Shown here in pieces: positions 1 through 12,518 of a stretch of DNA of 64,000 nucleotides. The DNA comes from Zymoseptoria tritici IPO323 (Eukaryota > Ascomycota > Dothideomycetes > Mycosphaerellales > Mycosphaerellaceae): NCBI RefSeq assembly GCF_000219625.1, contig NC_018208.1, forward strand, positions 744,001 through 808,000. The letters are read 5' to 3'. Every line of letters starts with the position of its first letter. The first letter of the stretch is position 1. The notes beneath the pieces are model-generated. The model ran no database searches, was not told where the DNA came from, and was given only the letters and a program-made list of their open reading frames with translations. Both the position numbers and the translations under genes were made by a program.

Positions 1-271
1 AATAAGGTACCTCTCATATTCATGATTTCGCACGATTTCCAGGAGGATAATGCTGTCCTATCGGTGATTCTGAGATCTTCAGTAGAAAACGTCTTTGGAC
101 TGCGCGCGAAAGAGTACCGGACTGATCGTGCCTGCCTCTTGATCCGTCGTTTCAAGTCACGTGCACTTGCAGTCCGGAAGCTTGGCGAGTCGAAAGCCCA
201 CTTCAATTTGAGATTGGGCGACATCAACTTTACGAGACCACCACTTCAGTCAACACATCACAACCGTCAAC

Positions 272-784
272 ATGGTCAAGAAGCGCGCGTCCAACGGACG
301 TAACAAGAACGGCCGCGGCCACACCAAGCCGATCAGATGCTCCAACTGCTCGCGATGCACACCCAAGGACAAGGCCATCAAGAGATTCACCATCCGCAAC
401 ATGGTCGAATCCGCCGCCATCCGTACGACATATTCTACGACATCCTGGAAGAAGCGAATCGGTAGCTAAACATTGTTCTTTCAGGTGATATCTCCGATGC
501 GTCCGTCTTCGCCGAATACGCCGTCCCAAAGATGTACCTCAAGCTTCAGTACTGCGTCTCGTGCGCCATCCACGGAAAGATTGTTCGGTACGCGCGCTCC
601 GCCTCTTCGCTATAAGGAACCCTTCCGATCTCCGGTCTCGATACTAACATACACCCACAGTGTCCGCTCTCGCGAGGGTCGCCGCAATCGAGCCCCACCA
701 CCGAGGGTGCGCTACAACAAGGACGGCAAGAAGGTGAACCCAGGGCAGGTGGCCAAGATCCCAGGTGCTCAGGCCGCCGCATAG
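272..784 (+). CDS. RPS26: 40S ribosomal protein S26 (eS26)
   Basis: eS26 is a small-subunit ribosomal protein near the mRNA exit channel that is needed for late 40S maturation. Three exons (272-422, 485-587, 661-784) join through introns of 62 and 73 bases with GT..AG ends and give 125 residues, close to the fungal family length of about 119. Cys23-x2-Cys26 and Cys74-x2-Cys77 supply the four zinc ligands of the eS26 fold, and the start [17 protein letters not shown] is the family signature. The basic C-terminal tail contains [11 protein letters not shown]. The ATG at 272 follows a C/A-rich leader and no in-frame ATG precedes it in the exon. The gene is convergent with the VanZ-like gene. The identification is secure; the second exon's edges rest on conserved phase and protein continuity. 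Confidence 0.97.
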
Positions 785-1161
785 ATGGAGCAGGGGATGT
801 GAGATCACGATGTGGAGTTCATGGGACACGCAAAAGACTGGTTACTGGCGTTCTGCAGTCGGTCATATGGAAACGTGTGACACGGTTCGAGGACGAGCCG
901 TGCCTGGCTAGGGCAGGCGTCGAAGGCCATCTGGAGTGAAGGAATAGCTTCGAAATGAACCACGTTCAACCACTGCACTGTGTCGGAATCGTCTTGTACA
1001 GGATCTGGCACGCAGCACCGACTCGTGAAGTCATTTTTCAGGATCGCGGGTGCGATAAAGCGAGCACCACAGGGGAGGATGCAAGGCAGGATCACGTTCC
1101 TTTCGTGTCATCGTTTGCATGTCATGTTGGCATACGGTCATATCGTTCAGACTGGTTGTTC
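785..1161. other. Convergent intergenic region
   Basis: Shared 3' flank of the RPS26 and VanZ-like genes. I see no further gene; the open frames here on either strand have no recognisable protein character. Confidence 0.6.
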
Positions 1162-1985
1162 TCAGTCTGCCCGTCGCTTTGCGTCCTCTACCTTATCAGC
1201 TCCGCCGGAACCTGGCTCAGCACCGTCCTCATCCCAGTCCTCCGCATTCTCATCCCAATTGTCGAGCTCTTCAGTCACAGTCTTGCCGGCTCCAGCGCCG
1301 GCTTGGCTATCTCCATGTACCACGCCCGTCTCCTGATCACCAACCACTCCAAGTTCAACGTCTCGTTCTGCGGCGTGATCTTCATCACCAAGTTCCTCTC
1401 CAGGCACAATGTCGTAGTGTTTGTTCTTTCGTTTCCGCTCAAGCATCCGCCTATGATACCACGAGCTCAATCCCAAAGCCAAACCGCTACCGACCACGTT
1501 CGCGAGGATGTCGTAAGGATCGAAGTCTCGGCCATTGGGCAGGAGCCCTTGCACGACTTCTGAACCGATTCCAAGTCCGGCCGTGCAAACGAGAAGTGAT
1601 AGGTTGATGCAACGTCGTCGAGAGGTTTCCAAGATCCAGTAGAAGGTGATCTGTCGTATGTCAGTCGTCTGTAAAGTGGCAGCTCGAGCACAGGGAGGGA
1701 TGCCATGGTGAGGGAAAGCGTTGCGGTCGCTTGATTGCAATCGTGCAAAAATGGAGCAACATACCGTCAAAAGGAAGAACGTCACAAGATGTAGGCCTTT
1801 GTCGCTTTGCCCATACTGCGGCAACTTCTGTGTGGAGAGTCCGAGATATGCGCTCGCTCCGACCAAGAATCCAAAGGCAGCTATAGCTTGGTTAGACACT
1901 CGTTGTACGGCACATCTGGCTGCGCGCACGAACCTAGGAAGGGCTTTCTTATCCGCAACGAAGACATGAAGGCATCCAGACTCAT
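1162..1985 (-). CDS. VanZ-like integral membrane protein
   Basis: My model has three minus-strand exons (1985-1934, 1880-1765, 1650-1162) with introns of 53 and 114 bases, giving 218 residues. It begins MSLDAFMSSLRIRKPFL and runs straight into a hydrophobic segment. About four membrane segments lie near residues 18-36, 48-62, 72-90 and 103-119. The VanZ-family hallmarks are the stretch SDKGLHLVTFFLLT and the motif SEVVQ followed by LLPNGRDFDPYDILANVVG. After the last membrane segment comes a soluble tail of about 95 residues, first basic (RRMLERKRKNK) and then acidic. The family is named after a glycopeptide-resistance accessory protein; the fungal members have no settled function. Starts further upstream would require reading through the first intron, so I prefer the ATG at 1985. 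It is divergent from SPT7. Confidence 0.86.
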
Positions 1986-2531
1986 GCCGGTGGACAAGCG
2001 CAGGTTGTAGTTGCGACGTAGTTGAACAACGAGAGGTAGAGATCATGTAGCTTGCAGGCAAGGTGTTTCGGACCCAGAACATCTGCACGCATCGGCACTC
2101 CCTCACAAGCAAGAAACCCGTGGGACCATTTGACGACGGCCGAACCATCACCACAACCACCACAATCAATGCGCGTTCACTTCCATTCACTTCACCCCAT
2201 CATTCATACTAGTGAATCACAATATTCACCATAGACCGGCTTGGTCGAGTTGCGCAGTCCCGAAGCCGCGACGCTTGTACATTCATTCACCGTCTGCCAA
2301 AAGTCCTCAGTTCATCATCGCTCCCGACGGGAACAGCACGCGGCTTCTCGACTTCAAGTGAGGTCAGTCCGAGGCCTTTTCATCGCCCAACATCGCCAAC
2401 GCATCCGATTCATCAAATAAACTCCTCTCCGATATTCCGCGCGCCGCGACATTTCCTATGGTGCCCATATCGAATCCCTTCGTTCCGAACTCGGTCGGCG
2501 CACTGGAGCCGTACATTACCACGAGCAGGTG
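1986..2531. promoter_or_regulatory. Divergent intergenic region between VanZ-like gene and SPT7
   Basis: About 545 bases separate the two start codons, so both promoters must lie here. A C/A-rich tract sits near 2140-2230. A short upstream exon of SPT7 cannot be excluded, because the sequence just before its ATG (cgagcag followed by gtg) could be read several ways. Confidence 0.4.
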
Positions 2532-5500
2532 ATGACCTCGACACCATCGCGGCCTGTAGTCCATGGCTTCTCGCGCGCGCCTAATGGACTCAATGGCAGC
2601 GCTCGTCGCGCTCATAGCATGAACCATGATACTGCTTCCCAACAAGGGCATGCGACGGAAGAGGGGCCGGGTGAGGAGGACCCCATCCATGAGATGTTAC
2701 GGGCGCGTTGGACAGCCTCTGAAGCCAATATTGCAACACTTTTTGGCATAGACGGCCAGAAGACTGCTTCGGAGCGCGATTCCGCCGACCAGCATGATAC
2801 AATAGCTTCGGAGAACGGAGCGGATGATAATGCCAAGACCTCCAATCCGGCCAAGAAAGCTGCTCGACAGATTGACGATGACTACGGCGATGACGATGAT
2901 GAGGACGAAGCAGAGGATGCGGATACCGAGAGTCCTCTCAAGTCAAAGGGCAAGGCTGCCATTCCCAATGGGGTTTCAATCCCACCGTCGAATCCGGTCC
3001 GGACACCAGCACCGGCCGTCAAGCCACCCACCCTTGGACGACCAAGCACATCTACAACATCTGATATGGGAAAGAGCTCAGAAGAGGTTCGGAAGCAACT
3101 GGAAGAGGACAAAAAGGCTGCGGCCCTTGCAGCGAGATGGAGCTTTCAGAGCATGTTCTACACTTTCGAGAGCGATCGAGACGCGATGCTGGAGCAGCAG
3201 AAGTTAGATGAGCTGGACCGTGAAGTGGAGAATGAGATATCGGGCGGACCCAATGCGCCTGCGAATGGCACATCATCCAATGCGCCAGCTGCCAACACCG
3301 CAGGGACCACTCAAGGATCACTAGGCAGCGCAGATCTGGGCGCATCCAGTCTTACGCTCAAGCACCTTATTGCCCGGATTGATATGAAACGAGACCAGGT
3401 TCGGGCCTCGGACAATCAACTCAGGACCCTCATCTCGGAAGTTAGAAAGGGCCGTAGCAAGTGGGCGAGCGAGGATCGCGTTGGTCAAGAAGAGCTGTAC
3501 GAAGCATCGGAGAAGGTGCTCATGGAACTCAAGGCGATGACCGAGTACGCCCAACCATTCCTACAGCGCGTGAGCAAGCGTGAAGCTCCAGACTATTTCA
3601 ACGTCATCAAGACGCCCATGGATATCGGCACGATGATCAAGAAGTTGAAGCAGCTCGCCTACAAGAGCAAAAAGGACTTTGTCGATGATCTCAATCTCAT
3701 ATGGGCGAATTGCTTGCGATACAACCAGGATCCTCAGCACGTTCTCCGTAAGAAGGCATTGTATATGCGCAAGGAGACTGACAAGCTCACGCCTCTGATC
3801 CCTGACATCGTTGTGAGGGATCGAGCCGAAGTCGAAGCGGAAGAGCGCAGAGCCCACCTGGACAATGAAGACAGCGATGAGGAACCGCTGATTATGGCGT
3901 CTCGAGGGCGGAAAGCTCCTAAGAAGGGCGCCCCAACATCTGCGCGGAAAGGCCCACCAGCAGCAGCCGATGAATCTTCGACTCCGGCTCCTGAGTCGAA
4001 GCCCGCCATGCATGCCTCTGCGAGCAATCTGCGGAACGACTTCTTACGAGCAGATTCAGAGACACAGGACGCGCACTCAGCTGGCTTCAGCACCCCACCT
4101 CCCGGCCAAGCCACACCACATGTCAACGGTGTTCATACTGGTGGTGTGCAAAGTCAACCGGATGTCATGGAAATTGACGGACTGGGTAACTCTGCTCTTG
4201 GCGCTCATGAAGATTTGGATGAAGATGACACAGAGTTCAAAACGTGGAAGCAAGTCACGAAAAAGGATCGAGCGCAGGCCGCCGCAGAACGGAATCGCTT
4301 ATTCCGAGGCAACAACCTGAATCCAGACGAGCCTGCCTTGCTACGCAGTAAAGCCATGATGCGACGATGGCAACGGCAGCAAAAGATGCTTTCCAAGAAG
4401 CAGTCCACAGATGCTGACACGAATGAAGAGGTAGACAGCACGGAGCCTACAGCTGGCGGCGAGACCCTCGCCGAAGGGATTGAAAAGGACGAAGATTCGA
4501 CGCTGCCCGACTACTTTGATCCTCTCTCTGCGATACCTGACTTGGATGAGAAGTGGAAATGGACGACCGACTCCGATGGACATGCAGTCCCGCACACAGA
4601 ACAGTGGTTACGCATGTATCCCAAAGGACATTTCACTGCTCCTCAGGGCGGGCTGACCAAGAGGCTGGAGAGCAATATTCGACAAGTTCAAGATACCAGA
4701 AGGATATGTTCCAAGATTGGTGTGGTCAAGCAAATGCAAATCCAGGCCCAGGCAAGTGCAGTGCTGGAGTGCTGATAAAACTTTTTACTGACCAATCGCC
4801 AGACATATCAAAATCAGTTCCCCAAATACGAGATGTCGCCTTTCGTAGAGCAGGATGTCAGCGACGTTGTCGTGACAGAAGACGGCCCACTCATGGCTCC
4901 GTGGGTCAACCGAGCTGCCTTTCAGCGATCAGTGGGCAAGATCTTCTATCACGCCGGATTTGAAGACTTTCAGCCGTCTGCTCTGGAGACCGTTACCGAT
5001 GTGGCGACCGCTTTCATGGCGCGAGTCGGACACAGCTTGAAGGCGTACAGTGAACAGCCCAAGATCGACGCCGAAACACCCCGATTCACGTTCGAAGAAC
5101 AGGTCTTACACGTGCTGGACGAGAATGGCATGGACATTGAGGCGTTGGAATCCTACGTTCGTGATGATGTCGAACGGCTGAGCACGAAGCTTGGCGTTGT
5201 CCATGAAAGGATGAAGTCGCATCTGGCGGACCTTTTGGTGAGTGAAGATAGACGTTGTTCCCTTGTGCCCCTACTAACATGTCCAAGCGACCTGCCTTGG
5301 GCGACCATGCCGGTGCCGACGGTGTTGGCGCCTTCAACGATGGCAGCGAGCAATTCGTCGGCGGCGACTTTGCCGAAGATCTGGACGAAGACTTCTTCGG
5401 TTTCCGCGAACTCGGTCTTGCAGCGGAATTCGGCCTGGAGTCGCTTAGTGTGCCTCTCCATTTGCTTCAGAATCGCATGCATAGCGCCTACCAGGCACAG

Positions 5501-5941
5501 AATGCTGGTCCAGTCAGCAGCACTGGTCTGGTGTTTGAGACACCATCTCCATACGAGCCTATCACGCTGGACAACCTGTCCGACCAGATTGGGTTGGTGC
5601 AGAACTTCTTCCGCGACAAGCTCCGCAACAATCATGACGATCCGTTGGTGGAAGACGAGGATCTTCCGCAGAAACAGAGATTCCCGAAGCCAAGGTTACC
5701 ACCGACTGGTAAGATATCGAGCCCGCGGAAGAGACCCATCAGAGAACAGCAGCAGATGGCGAAGAAGAAGCGGAAGTTGGAGGAGAATGGAGGTGGTAGT
5801 GGAGAGAAGAGCAATAAGACGTTGGGCAAAGCTATTGGGCCGCTTCGTCTGCAGATGCCTGATCCGCAGGACGCGTTCGATCCACAGAAGGACAGCGAAA
5901 ATGCGGTTATGATCAGTCCGGAGAGTCTTACGGGCAATTGA
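2532..5941 (+). CDS. SPT7: SAGA complex subunit Spt7 (bromodomain and histone fold)
   Basis: Spt7 is the scaffold of the SAGA histone acetyltransferase coactivator in the nucleus. Three exons (2532-4751, 4803-5237, 5288-5941) give about 1,102 residues. In order: a disordered N-terminus; a strongly acidic stretch around residue 115-135 ([15 protein letters not shown]); a bromodomain at about residues 336-423 with the acetyl-lysine pocket region around [16 protein letters not shown] and the Asn-containing [10 protein letters not shown]; an unstructured linker; a histone-fold domain in exon 2 (from [17 protein letters not shown], about residue 768); and a basic C-terminal nuclear-localisation-like cluster (KKKRKL). 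Bromodomain followed by histone fold is the fungal Spt7 order. Intron 1 uses a GC donor. The preceding in-frame GTG is not an initiator; an upstream coding exon remains possible. Confidence 0.92.
4752..4802 (+). other. GC-AG intron of SPT7
   Basis: This 51-base intron has the donor gcaagt after ..cag and the acceptor cgccag. Only the GC donor keeps the frame that gives [14 protein letters not shown], which fits the Spt7 family. The nearby gt at 4757 would shift into an unrelated frame. Confidence 0.75.
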
Positions 5942-6227
5942 GTGCAGATCGATTGAGGCAGGATAACCTCAAGGGGCCTAATGGATGGGCTCAGCAGTTG
6001 TGGTCGGCATGTGTGGTCGGCAAGTGTACACAGCAGGTAGATCAATCCAGTTACATTCATTTGCTGCCTAATCGTGCCACGAAATGGCTATGCCGATAAC
6101 TTCGGTGCCCTCCACATTACTTCGGGGAGCCCATCTTCCATCGCGGGCTCTCTCCACAGCAGCTTCATGAAGCCCATTATCCATCGAGGCCCCTGACCCC
6201 AACCTAACGAGAGAATCGCGAGCTTTG

Positions 6228-6584
6228 CTACAGCTGCACGTTCTCGAGCGTGACCTCGCGACCTCCCTTCTTCTTACACCATTCCTTCCAGTTCCTCTGA
6301 CAAGCAGACGCGATGAACGCACCCCCAATCCCGGGCATACGATTGTGGGTCCACGTATGCCTGTCCACGGACTCCCGACGCACATCGCAACCACACTGGC
6401 AGGTCCAGTCCATGGCTTCGAGGACTTTGCGCTTGTCGGCAGCGGGCAGCTGCCAATCTTGCGATTTCTTCCAGAGGGAGACCGACGCTTCATTCACTGT
6501 ATTATTAGGATTGCGCTTATTGTACCTCCTGAAGGAGTTGTAGCAATTGAGAAGGATGAAGCCGGTGACGCCGCCGGAAAGCAT
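6228..6584 (-). CDS. Small hypothetical protein with CxCGC motif
   Basis: Not recognised. The minus-strand frame gives 118 residues from the ATG at 6584. The N-terminus MLSGGVTGFILLNCYNSFRRY could form one short membrane or targeting helix followed by basic residues. The middle contains WTCQCGCD, then VDRHTWTHNRMPGIGGAF and ACQRNWKEWCKKKGG, so Cys, Trp and His are enriched, compatible with metal binding or disulphides. It looks coding because the frame is intact and rich in such residues, and because it fills the gap between two genes in convergent orientation with SPT7. A 5' exon further upstream (towards 6700) is possible. Confidence 0.55.
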   Translation of the reverse strand: MLSGGVTGFILLNCYNSFRRYNKRNPNNTVNEASVSLWKKSQDWQLPAADKRKVLEAMDWTCQCGCDVRRESVDRHTWTHNRMPGIGGAFIASACQRNWKEWCKKKGGREVTLENVQL

Positions 6585-7470
6585 CGCGGGGAACTGAGTG
6601 TGGTTGGACGTGGGTGGATGGCCCTTTAGCTGACGCTGCCCATACTGGACTCGAGAATTGTGCAACGGACGATCTGGAGGATGTCGGGAGGTTTGATTGA
6701 TTTGTGTCGCGGAGGTTATATCTTCTTACCAGCAGAAGGAAAAAGTGGTGAGGATGACGGACTGAGGACGAACGGCAGCAGAAGAAAAACCTGGAGGCGT
6801 TTTGCTTCAAGTCAGGATCGACACTGAGATGCGATTGCATACAAGGGGCGTGGGCGTCTTTGCTTTCCTTATACCCGGACCGAGCACCATGGGCAAGGGG
6901 TGGATGGAGTGATTTGATGTTGCGAGGTTTGCTAGTTTGTTACCGGATGGGGTATCCTATCCATAACGGCGGACATGTCGCTACCCAAGGTTTCGCGCGT
7001 GGAGGACTGGGTCTGCTGGTTGACAAGCTACCTTTATGAGAGGTGTACAGAACCGTGTCTAGTCTTATGGGGCAATGCAAGGGATGTATCGATGCATCTA
7101 GTCAGGCATGTCGTGAAGAATGGACGTGCTCTCTATTACATTGAACCTCATGTCCTGCTCGAACGAGGTGCTGCTATACATGTCGTGTTTCAGCATCATT
7201 AAGTCCCGTCTCGGTCACCACCAAAAGCGCACTTCGTGACTAGCGTTGGCGTTCTTGGTGATTGGACCCTGAAAACATTCCACATTTTTTGTTGGCCTAG
7301 ACAAACTTCCCACAACCCACGAAGACCCCAACCGCTCGCCCGCTCGTCCGTCACAGACTCGCGTGGAATGCGACAGATCTCACATCTATGGTCAGGATCT
7401 GGTGAAACGCGCCGAATCCATCCCTCCACCGACTTCGACTCTCATTTGACACAAGCCTCTCCCCGCAAAA
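6585..7470. other. Intergenic region upstream of PSE1
   Basis: About 880 bases that must hold the promoters of the flanking genes. A 75-residue open frame at 6975-7202 (+) has no recognisable features and I do not call it a gene. A pyrimidine/C-A-rich tract at about 7300-7465 precedes the PSE1 start and is likely its promoter/leader. Confidence 0.5.
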
Positions 7471-10400
7471 ATGTCGACTCTTCCGGCAGAGGTGCACACC
7501 GCGCTGGGTCAGCTGCTGGGCGGACTGCAGTCGACGGACAATGGCATTCGCACGCAGGCAGAAGAGGCGTTGAACACAGAATGGGTTTCCCAGCGGCCGG
7601 ATGTGCTGCTCATGGGCCTTGCAGAGCAAATGGCAGGCTCAACGGATGAAGGAGTGAGTTGCTGTCGGGAAACGGCGCGTCCTCAAGAGGTGACATACCT
7701 TACTGATCGATAATCTCTAGACTCGCGCCTTCGCCGCCGTCATCTTCCGCCGCATCTCCACCCGAACCACGAAGGAAGCCGCTTCTGGCGAGAACAAGGA
7801 GATTTTCCTGCAGCTCAGCCACCAGTCGAAGCAATCCGTCCGGAGCAAACTGCTGGAGTGCTACGCTCGCGAAGACGCCAAACCCGTGCGGAACAAATTG
7901 GCCGACGCTGTTGCTGAGATTGCGCGCCAATACACAGACGAGACGATACCCAGCCCGGACGGCTCGCGAGATACCTGGCCAGACTTGCTCAATGCGCTCT
8001 ATCAAGCCAGCCAGTCTCCAGACGCAACGATGCGAGAGTCTGCGTTCCGTATTTTTGAGACAACACCAGGAATCATCGAGAAACAGCATGAGGAGGTCAT
8101 CATTGCGGTGTTCCAGAAGGGAATCAAGGACGAGGACATGAGTGTGAGGATTGCGACTATGACCGCTTTCTCGTCTTTCTTCCAGTCGCTCAACAAGAAG
8201 TCTCAACTCAAGTACTACGGTCTTGTCCCGGACATCCTCGGAGTCCTCGTGCCTTTGAAGGAAGGCCGCCAGTCCGAAATGTTGACCAAGGCATTGATGG
8301 CTGTTATCGAACTTGCCGAAGTCGCTTCGAAAGCGTTCAAGGGAGTCTTCGGGCCGCTCGTGACAATCACTATTGAGATGATCGCCGATAAAGAGTTGGA
8401 CGATCAGGCACGCCAGAATGCGCTTGAGCTGATGGCTACATTTGCCGATTACAACCCGAAGATGTGCAAGCAGGACAAGAACTACATCGAGTCAATGGTA
8501 ACACAATGTCTCTCGATGATGACCGATGTTGGTCAGGACGATCCCGATGCGGAGGAATGGAATGCGCAGGAGGATGTAGACTTTGACGAGAGCGACTCCA
8601 ACCACGTTGCGGGCGAGCAGACCATGGACAGACTGGCGAACAAGATTGGCGGCAAGGATTTGCTACCACCAACCTTCACATGGCTTCCGAGGATGCTGCA
8701 GTCCGGCTCGTGGAATGACAAGCACGCAGCGCTGATGTGCATTTCTGCCATCTCCGAAGGATGTGCCGAGATCATGGAGAACGAGCTGGATCAGGTCCTT
8801 CAGCTGCTCATGCCGACACTTCGTGATGAGCACCCTCGTGTTCGTTGGGCAGCCTGCAATGCTCTCGGTCAGATGAGTACCGACTTCAAGGGCACCATGC
8901 AGACCAAATACCACTCCGTGGTCCTTCCCGCGCTGATTGAGACTTTGGCCGCTCCCGAACCAAGAGTGCAGTCTCACGCAGCGGCGGCACTTGTCAACTT
9001 CTGTGAGGAGGCTGAAAAAGAGATTCTCGAGCCGTACCTGGACAGACTTCTCACCAATCTCATGCAACTGTTGCGCAATGACAAACGCTTCGTTCAAGAG
9101 CAGGCATTGTCAACCATTGCCACGGTGGCCGACTCTGCCGAGAGCACTTTTGGCAAGTGGTACCCTGAGCTCATGCCAGCGCTATTTTCCGTGCTTCAAG
9201 AGCCAAACGAGCGCGACAAGCGTCTTCTCCGCGCAAAAGCTATGGAGTGCGCAACTCTCATCGCTCTCGCCGTCGGAAAGGACCGCATGGGTCAAGATGC
9301 GCTCAATCTCGTGCAACTGCTCGGAGGCGTCCAAGCGAACATTGTCGACGACGATGACCCGCAAGAGAGCTATTTGTTGCACTGCTGGGGTAGGATGTGC
9401 CGTGTTCTTGGTCAAGACTTTGTGCCTTACCTTGCGACCGTCATGCCGCCGCTTATGAAGCTTGCCCAAGCCAAGGCCGACATTCAGCTGCTCGATGATG
9501 AGGAGAACGTTGCGCAGATCGAGCAGGAAGAGGGTTGGGAGCTTGTGCCTCTCAAGGGCAAATACATCGGCATCAAGACCAGCACGCTCGATGACAAGTT
9601 CATGGCTATTGAGCTCATTACGGTGTATGCCCAGAACCTCGAGGCAGGCTTCGCTCCGTATGTCATTGAGATCATGGAGAAGGTTGCCATTCCTGGACTG
9701 GCCTTCTTCTTCCACGATCCTGTGCGCGTCGCATCTGCCAAGGCCGTGCCACAACTTCTCAATTCCTACAAGGTCGCATACGGTGTCAACTCGCAAGAAT
9801 ACCTCACTCTCTGGAAGGGCACCATCGAGAAGGTGCTTGAAGTGCTGGAAACTGAGCCTGCCATCGAGACGCTCGCGGAGATGTACCAGTGCTTCTACGA
9901 ATCAGTGGAGGTGTCCGGCAAGGACTCTTTGTCCAACGACCACATGGGCGTCTTCATCACCTCCGCCGAGACCGTGTTGAAGGACTACCAGGAGCGTGTC
10001 AAGGAGCGCGCTGAGGAAGCCAAGGAGCGAGAAGATGGCGAAGAGCCAGGCGAGGACTTCGAATTCGCTGTCGAAGACGACCAGACTTTGCTTTCCGACA
10101 TGAACAAGGCGTTCCACACGATCTTCAAGCACCAAGGACAAACATTCCTCCCTCACTGGGAGCGGCTTCTCAACTACTACGACCTCTTCGTTACGAATCA
10201 AGATCCTACACAACGCCAATGGGCGCTCTGCATTCTCGACGATGTCCTCGAATTCTGCGGCCCTGCTTCGTGGAACTACTACTCCCACATCGCGCAGCCG
10301 CTCGTTGATGGTATGCGGGACGACCAGGCTGCTAACCGCCAAGCTGCATGCTATGGTGTTGGTGTCGCCGCTCACAAGGGTGGTCAGCAGTGGGCCGAGT

Positions 10401-10904
10401 TCGCCGCTGGCAGCTTACCGATTTTGTTCGATGTCACCCGCCGACCCAATGCTCGCAGCGAGGACGATGCGTTTGCCACGGAGAACGCTTGCGCGAGTAT
10501 AGCCAAGGTTTTGCACTTCAACCACGCAAAGGTGCAGAACATCCCCGACGTCGTCAACGCCTGGGTCGATACGCTGCCTGTGGTCAACGACGAGGAAGCG
10601 GCTCCGTATGCGTATTCTTTCCTCGCGCAATTGATTGATGAGTATGTCCCTCTTTGTCCATCCTACTTTCTAGACACAAGACTAATTCTCCCCCAGGCAA
10701 GCCCCGGCCGTCATGCAAAAGGCCTCTCAATGCTTCCAGTACATCGCACAAGCCCTCGAAGCGGAGACGCTGCAGGGTCAAATGGCACAGCGAATTGTCG
10801 GCGCCGGTCGGAAACTTATTGCTACTGCGGGTCTTGACGCGAGTGCGCTTTTGAACGGATTGCCGCCAGAGACGCAGAATACTGTGAGGACTATGTTTGG
10901 TTGA
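7471..10904 (+). CDS. PSE1: Karyopherin beta-3 / importin Pse1 (Kap121)
   Basis: Nuclear import receptor of the importin-beta family; yeast Pse1/Kap121 carries ribosomal proteins, histones and transcription factors through nuclear pores under Ran control. Three exons (7471-7653, 7721-10641, 10697-10904) with introns of 67 and 55 bases give 1,103 residues, the usual length for this subfamily (about 1,090-1,100). The protein is a continuous series of HEAT helices, for example LLPTLRDEHPRVRWAACNAL-type repeats near residue 440 and EPRVQSHAAAALVNFCEEAE after it. An acidic insertion (EEAKEREDGEEPGEDFEFAVEDD) lies in the C-terminal third. Phase is conserved at both introns. It resembles Pse1/IPO5 more than other karyopherins by length and by the RVRWAACNALGQM segment. 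Confidence 0.95.
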
Positions 10905-12029
10905 GAGGGTGAGGTCTGAAATTCTGCGTTCTTTTTGCATAGCGCGAGGAAGTCGGCTATATCGGCCGAGGAGGTTTCGCGAATGGAGAGGTGGATAAAG
11001 GCTGTCCAGTGCATGGGTCTGTTCGATCGGCCGTTCTCGGCTTTGGATTGAGGTGTGGAGTGCTTCTCACAATGCTCGAGGCACGAAGCTGCAAGACAAA
11101 TACAAATACTGCACGATCTGTGTCCGCACCTTCCGCTTGCAGACTAAGGGGTGCTCCATGCACGACAGTAGTGATCGCAACGTAGCTCTGCAGCTACTGC
11201 GAGGTCTTTGAGCTTTGTATGGACTACATGCGTCGCTACGAAGGTCGGAATTATGTTTGTCCGCTACTGTTGATGATCTCGCTGGACGAGTGGATCGATA
11301 GATGGCCCAATTACCTCGTCGGCCGATCTGGCCAATGGTCAACAACTATGTCGTTCTGGCCGCGCGACTTTTTGCACGAATTGCGGGACACTGCAGTTGG
11401 GTGAGGGGCCCGCAATGTGGATTTCGTTGTGGAGAGATTGGCGGGGTCGTGTGAGCCTGTGAGGGACAATGGAAAGCGAGGGGTGTGCCTGCAGGGAGAA
11501 ACCTAACAACATTCACCTGGCTGACCATGTCTGCCGAACGTAAAGGGAAGGAGTCATCCATTGCACGTGCCCAATGTCCTCGCCGCGGTCAGGAAGTGTA
11601 TCCATACGATGTCCACTGCGGCAAGTCCCACGACGAGCTTGAAGATGTAAGGTAGTCTTGTACTAGGCCCTGCCGGCGACTAGCTACCTGCTTTGCCCGA
11701 AGCGATGATGAAAAAGAACCCGACTCTGCGGCTTAAATGAACCTTTTCTAAACCGTTTCTTGCATAAAGTCTCCGAATCCCTCCAGGACCTGCCTTGCTG
11801 ACTCTCAAACATCCGTCCCTTGCCTCTCGACGACCACTAATCCATGAAAGACCGCTGCGAGGAGGTATACAAAGTCTAGACTTCTGCTGGTTCTGCTGCT
11901 CCTTCACTGCTGTCATCGACCACGTCTTCACCATCGAGAAGCCCAAACGCACCAACAAAACACCGAACCGTACCCGAGCCATTGCCCAACGCACCATCGC
12001 CCAAAGCACCATTTTTCTTGTCACCAGAC
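10905..12029. other. Intergenic region
   Basis: About 1.1 kb between PSE1 and the next start. Several short open frames on both strands have no protein character. Composition is host-like, without RIP signature. I see no tRNA or repeat. Confidence 0.5.
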
Positions 12030-12353
12030 ATGGCTCCTGGTCTCCTGCAATCGCCACCGACGTCGCCCGGGACGGTCAACAAGCTGGAGCCTTCGGAGGA
12101 GCAGTTGCTGCTGGATGCGACTACTGATTACGTGGGCAGGAGACGGTCGTCGTCCGGGTCTGGCAGAGACACAAAACGCATCAGTAAGAAGATTCCTCTC
12201 CATGTTCTCCCTCCTCGAAATGATACCATGGGATGGGGTGGACTTGCGACGACGTGGCTGCGACTTTTGGCTCAATTTCCGCCCAATTTTGAACTCCGGC
12301 TGGTCCGGGACGCATTTTGCTGGCACTTCCGCACCCCGCCCGCTCACTGCTAA
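12030..12353 (+). CDS. Small Ser/Pro-rich frame upstream of EMG1, uncertain
   Basis: An ATG-initiated frame begins MAPGLLQSPPTSPGTVNKLE and continues into RRRSSSGSGRDTKRI, after which a good splice donor (gtaagaag, at 12182) appears. It could be a short first exon of an unidentified gene, a leader exon or upstream open frame of EMG1, or noise. The part after the donor reads as intron. I could not find an acceptor that joins it in frame to EMG1. Confidence 0.25.
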   Translation: MAPGLLQSPPTSPGTVNKLEPSEEQLLLDATTDYVGRRRSSSGSGRDTKRISKKIPLHVLPPRNDTMGWGGLATTWLRLLAQFPPNFELRLVRDAFCWHFRTPPAHC

Positions 12354-12359
12354 AAATCC

Positions 12360-12518
12360 CCTCGCTCTTCGGACGACAATCCTCATCTTCATCATCACAC
12401 CATCAACCATCTCCATCAACTCCATCTACTCCCCGACCATCACCATAAATCCCCATATCATCCATCCATCACTTCTCATCGCATCGCATCGCGCCTTTCA
12501 ACAAGGAACTGTGCTACA
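12360..12518 (+). promoter_or_regulatory. G-depleted C/A/T-rich leader of EMG1
   Basis: Most of the 150 bases before the EMG1 start contain almost no G and repeat words like atcatcc and ccatcaac. Such pyrimidine/CA-rich tracts are common just upstream of highly expressed fungal genes and mark the core promoter or 5' UTR. Confidence 0.45.

Noticed and set aside
6975..7202. 75-residue plus-strand frame upstream of PSE1
   Set aside because: No domain, no splice support and no family resemblance; short enough to arise by chance.
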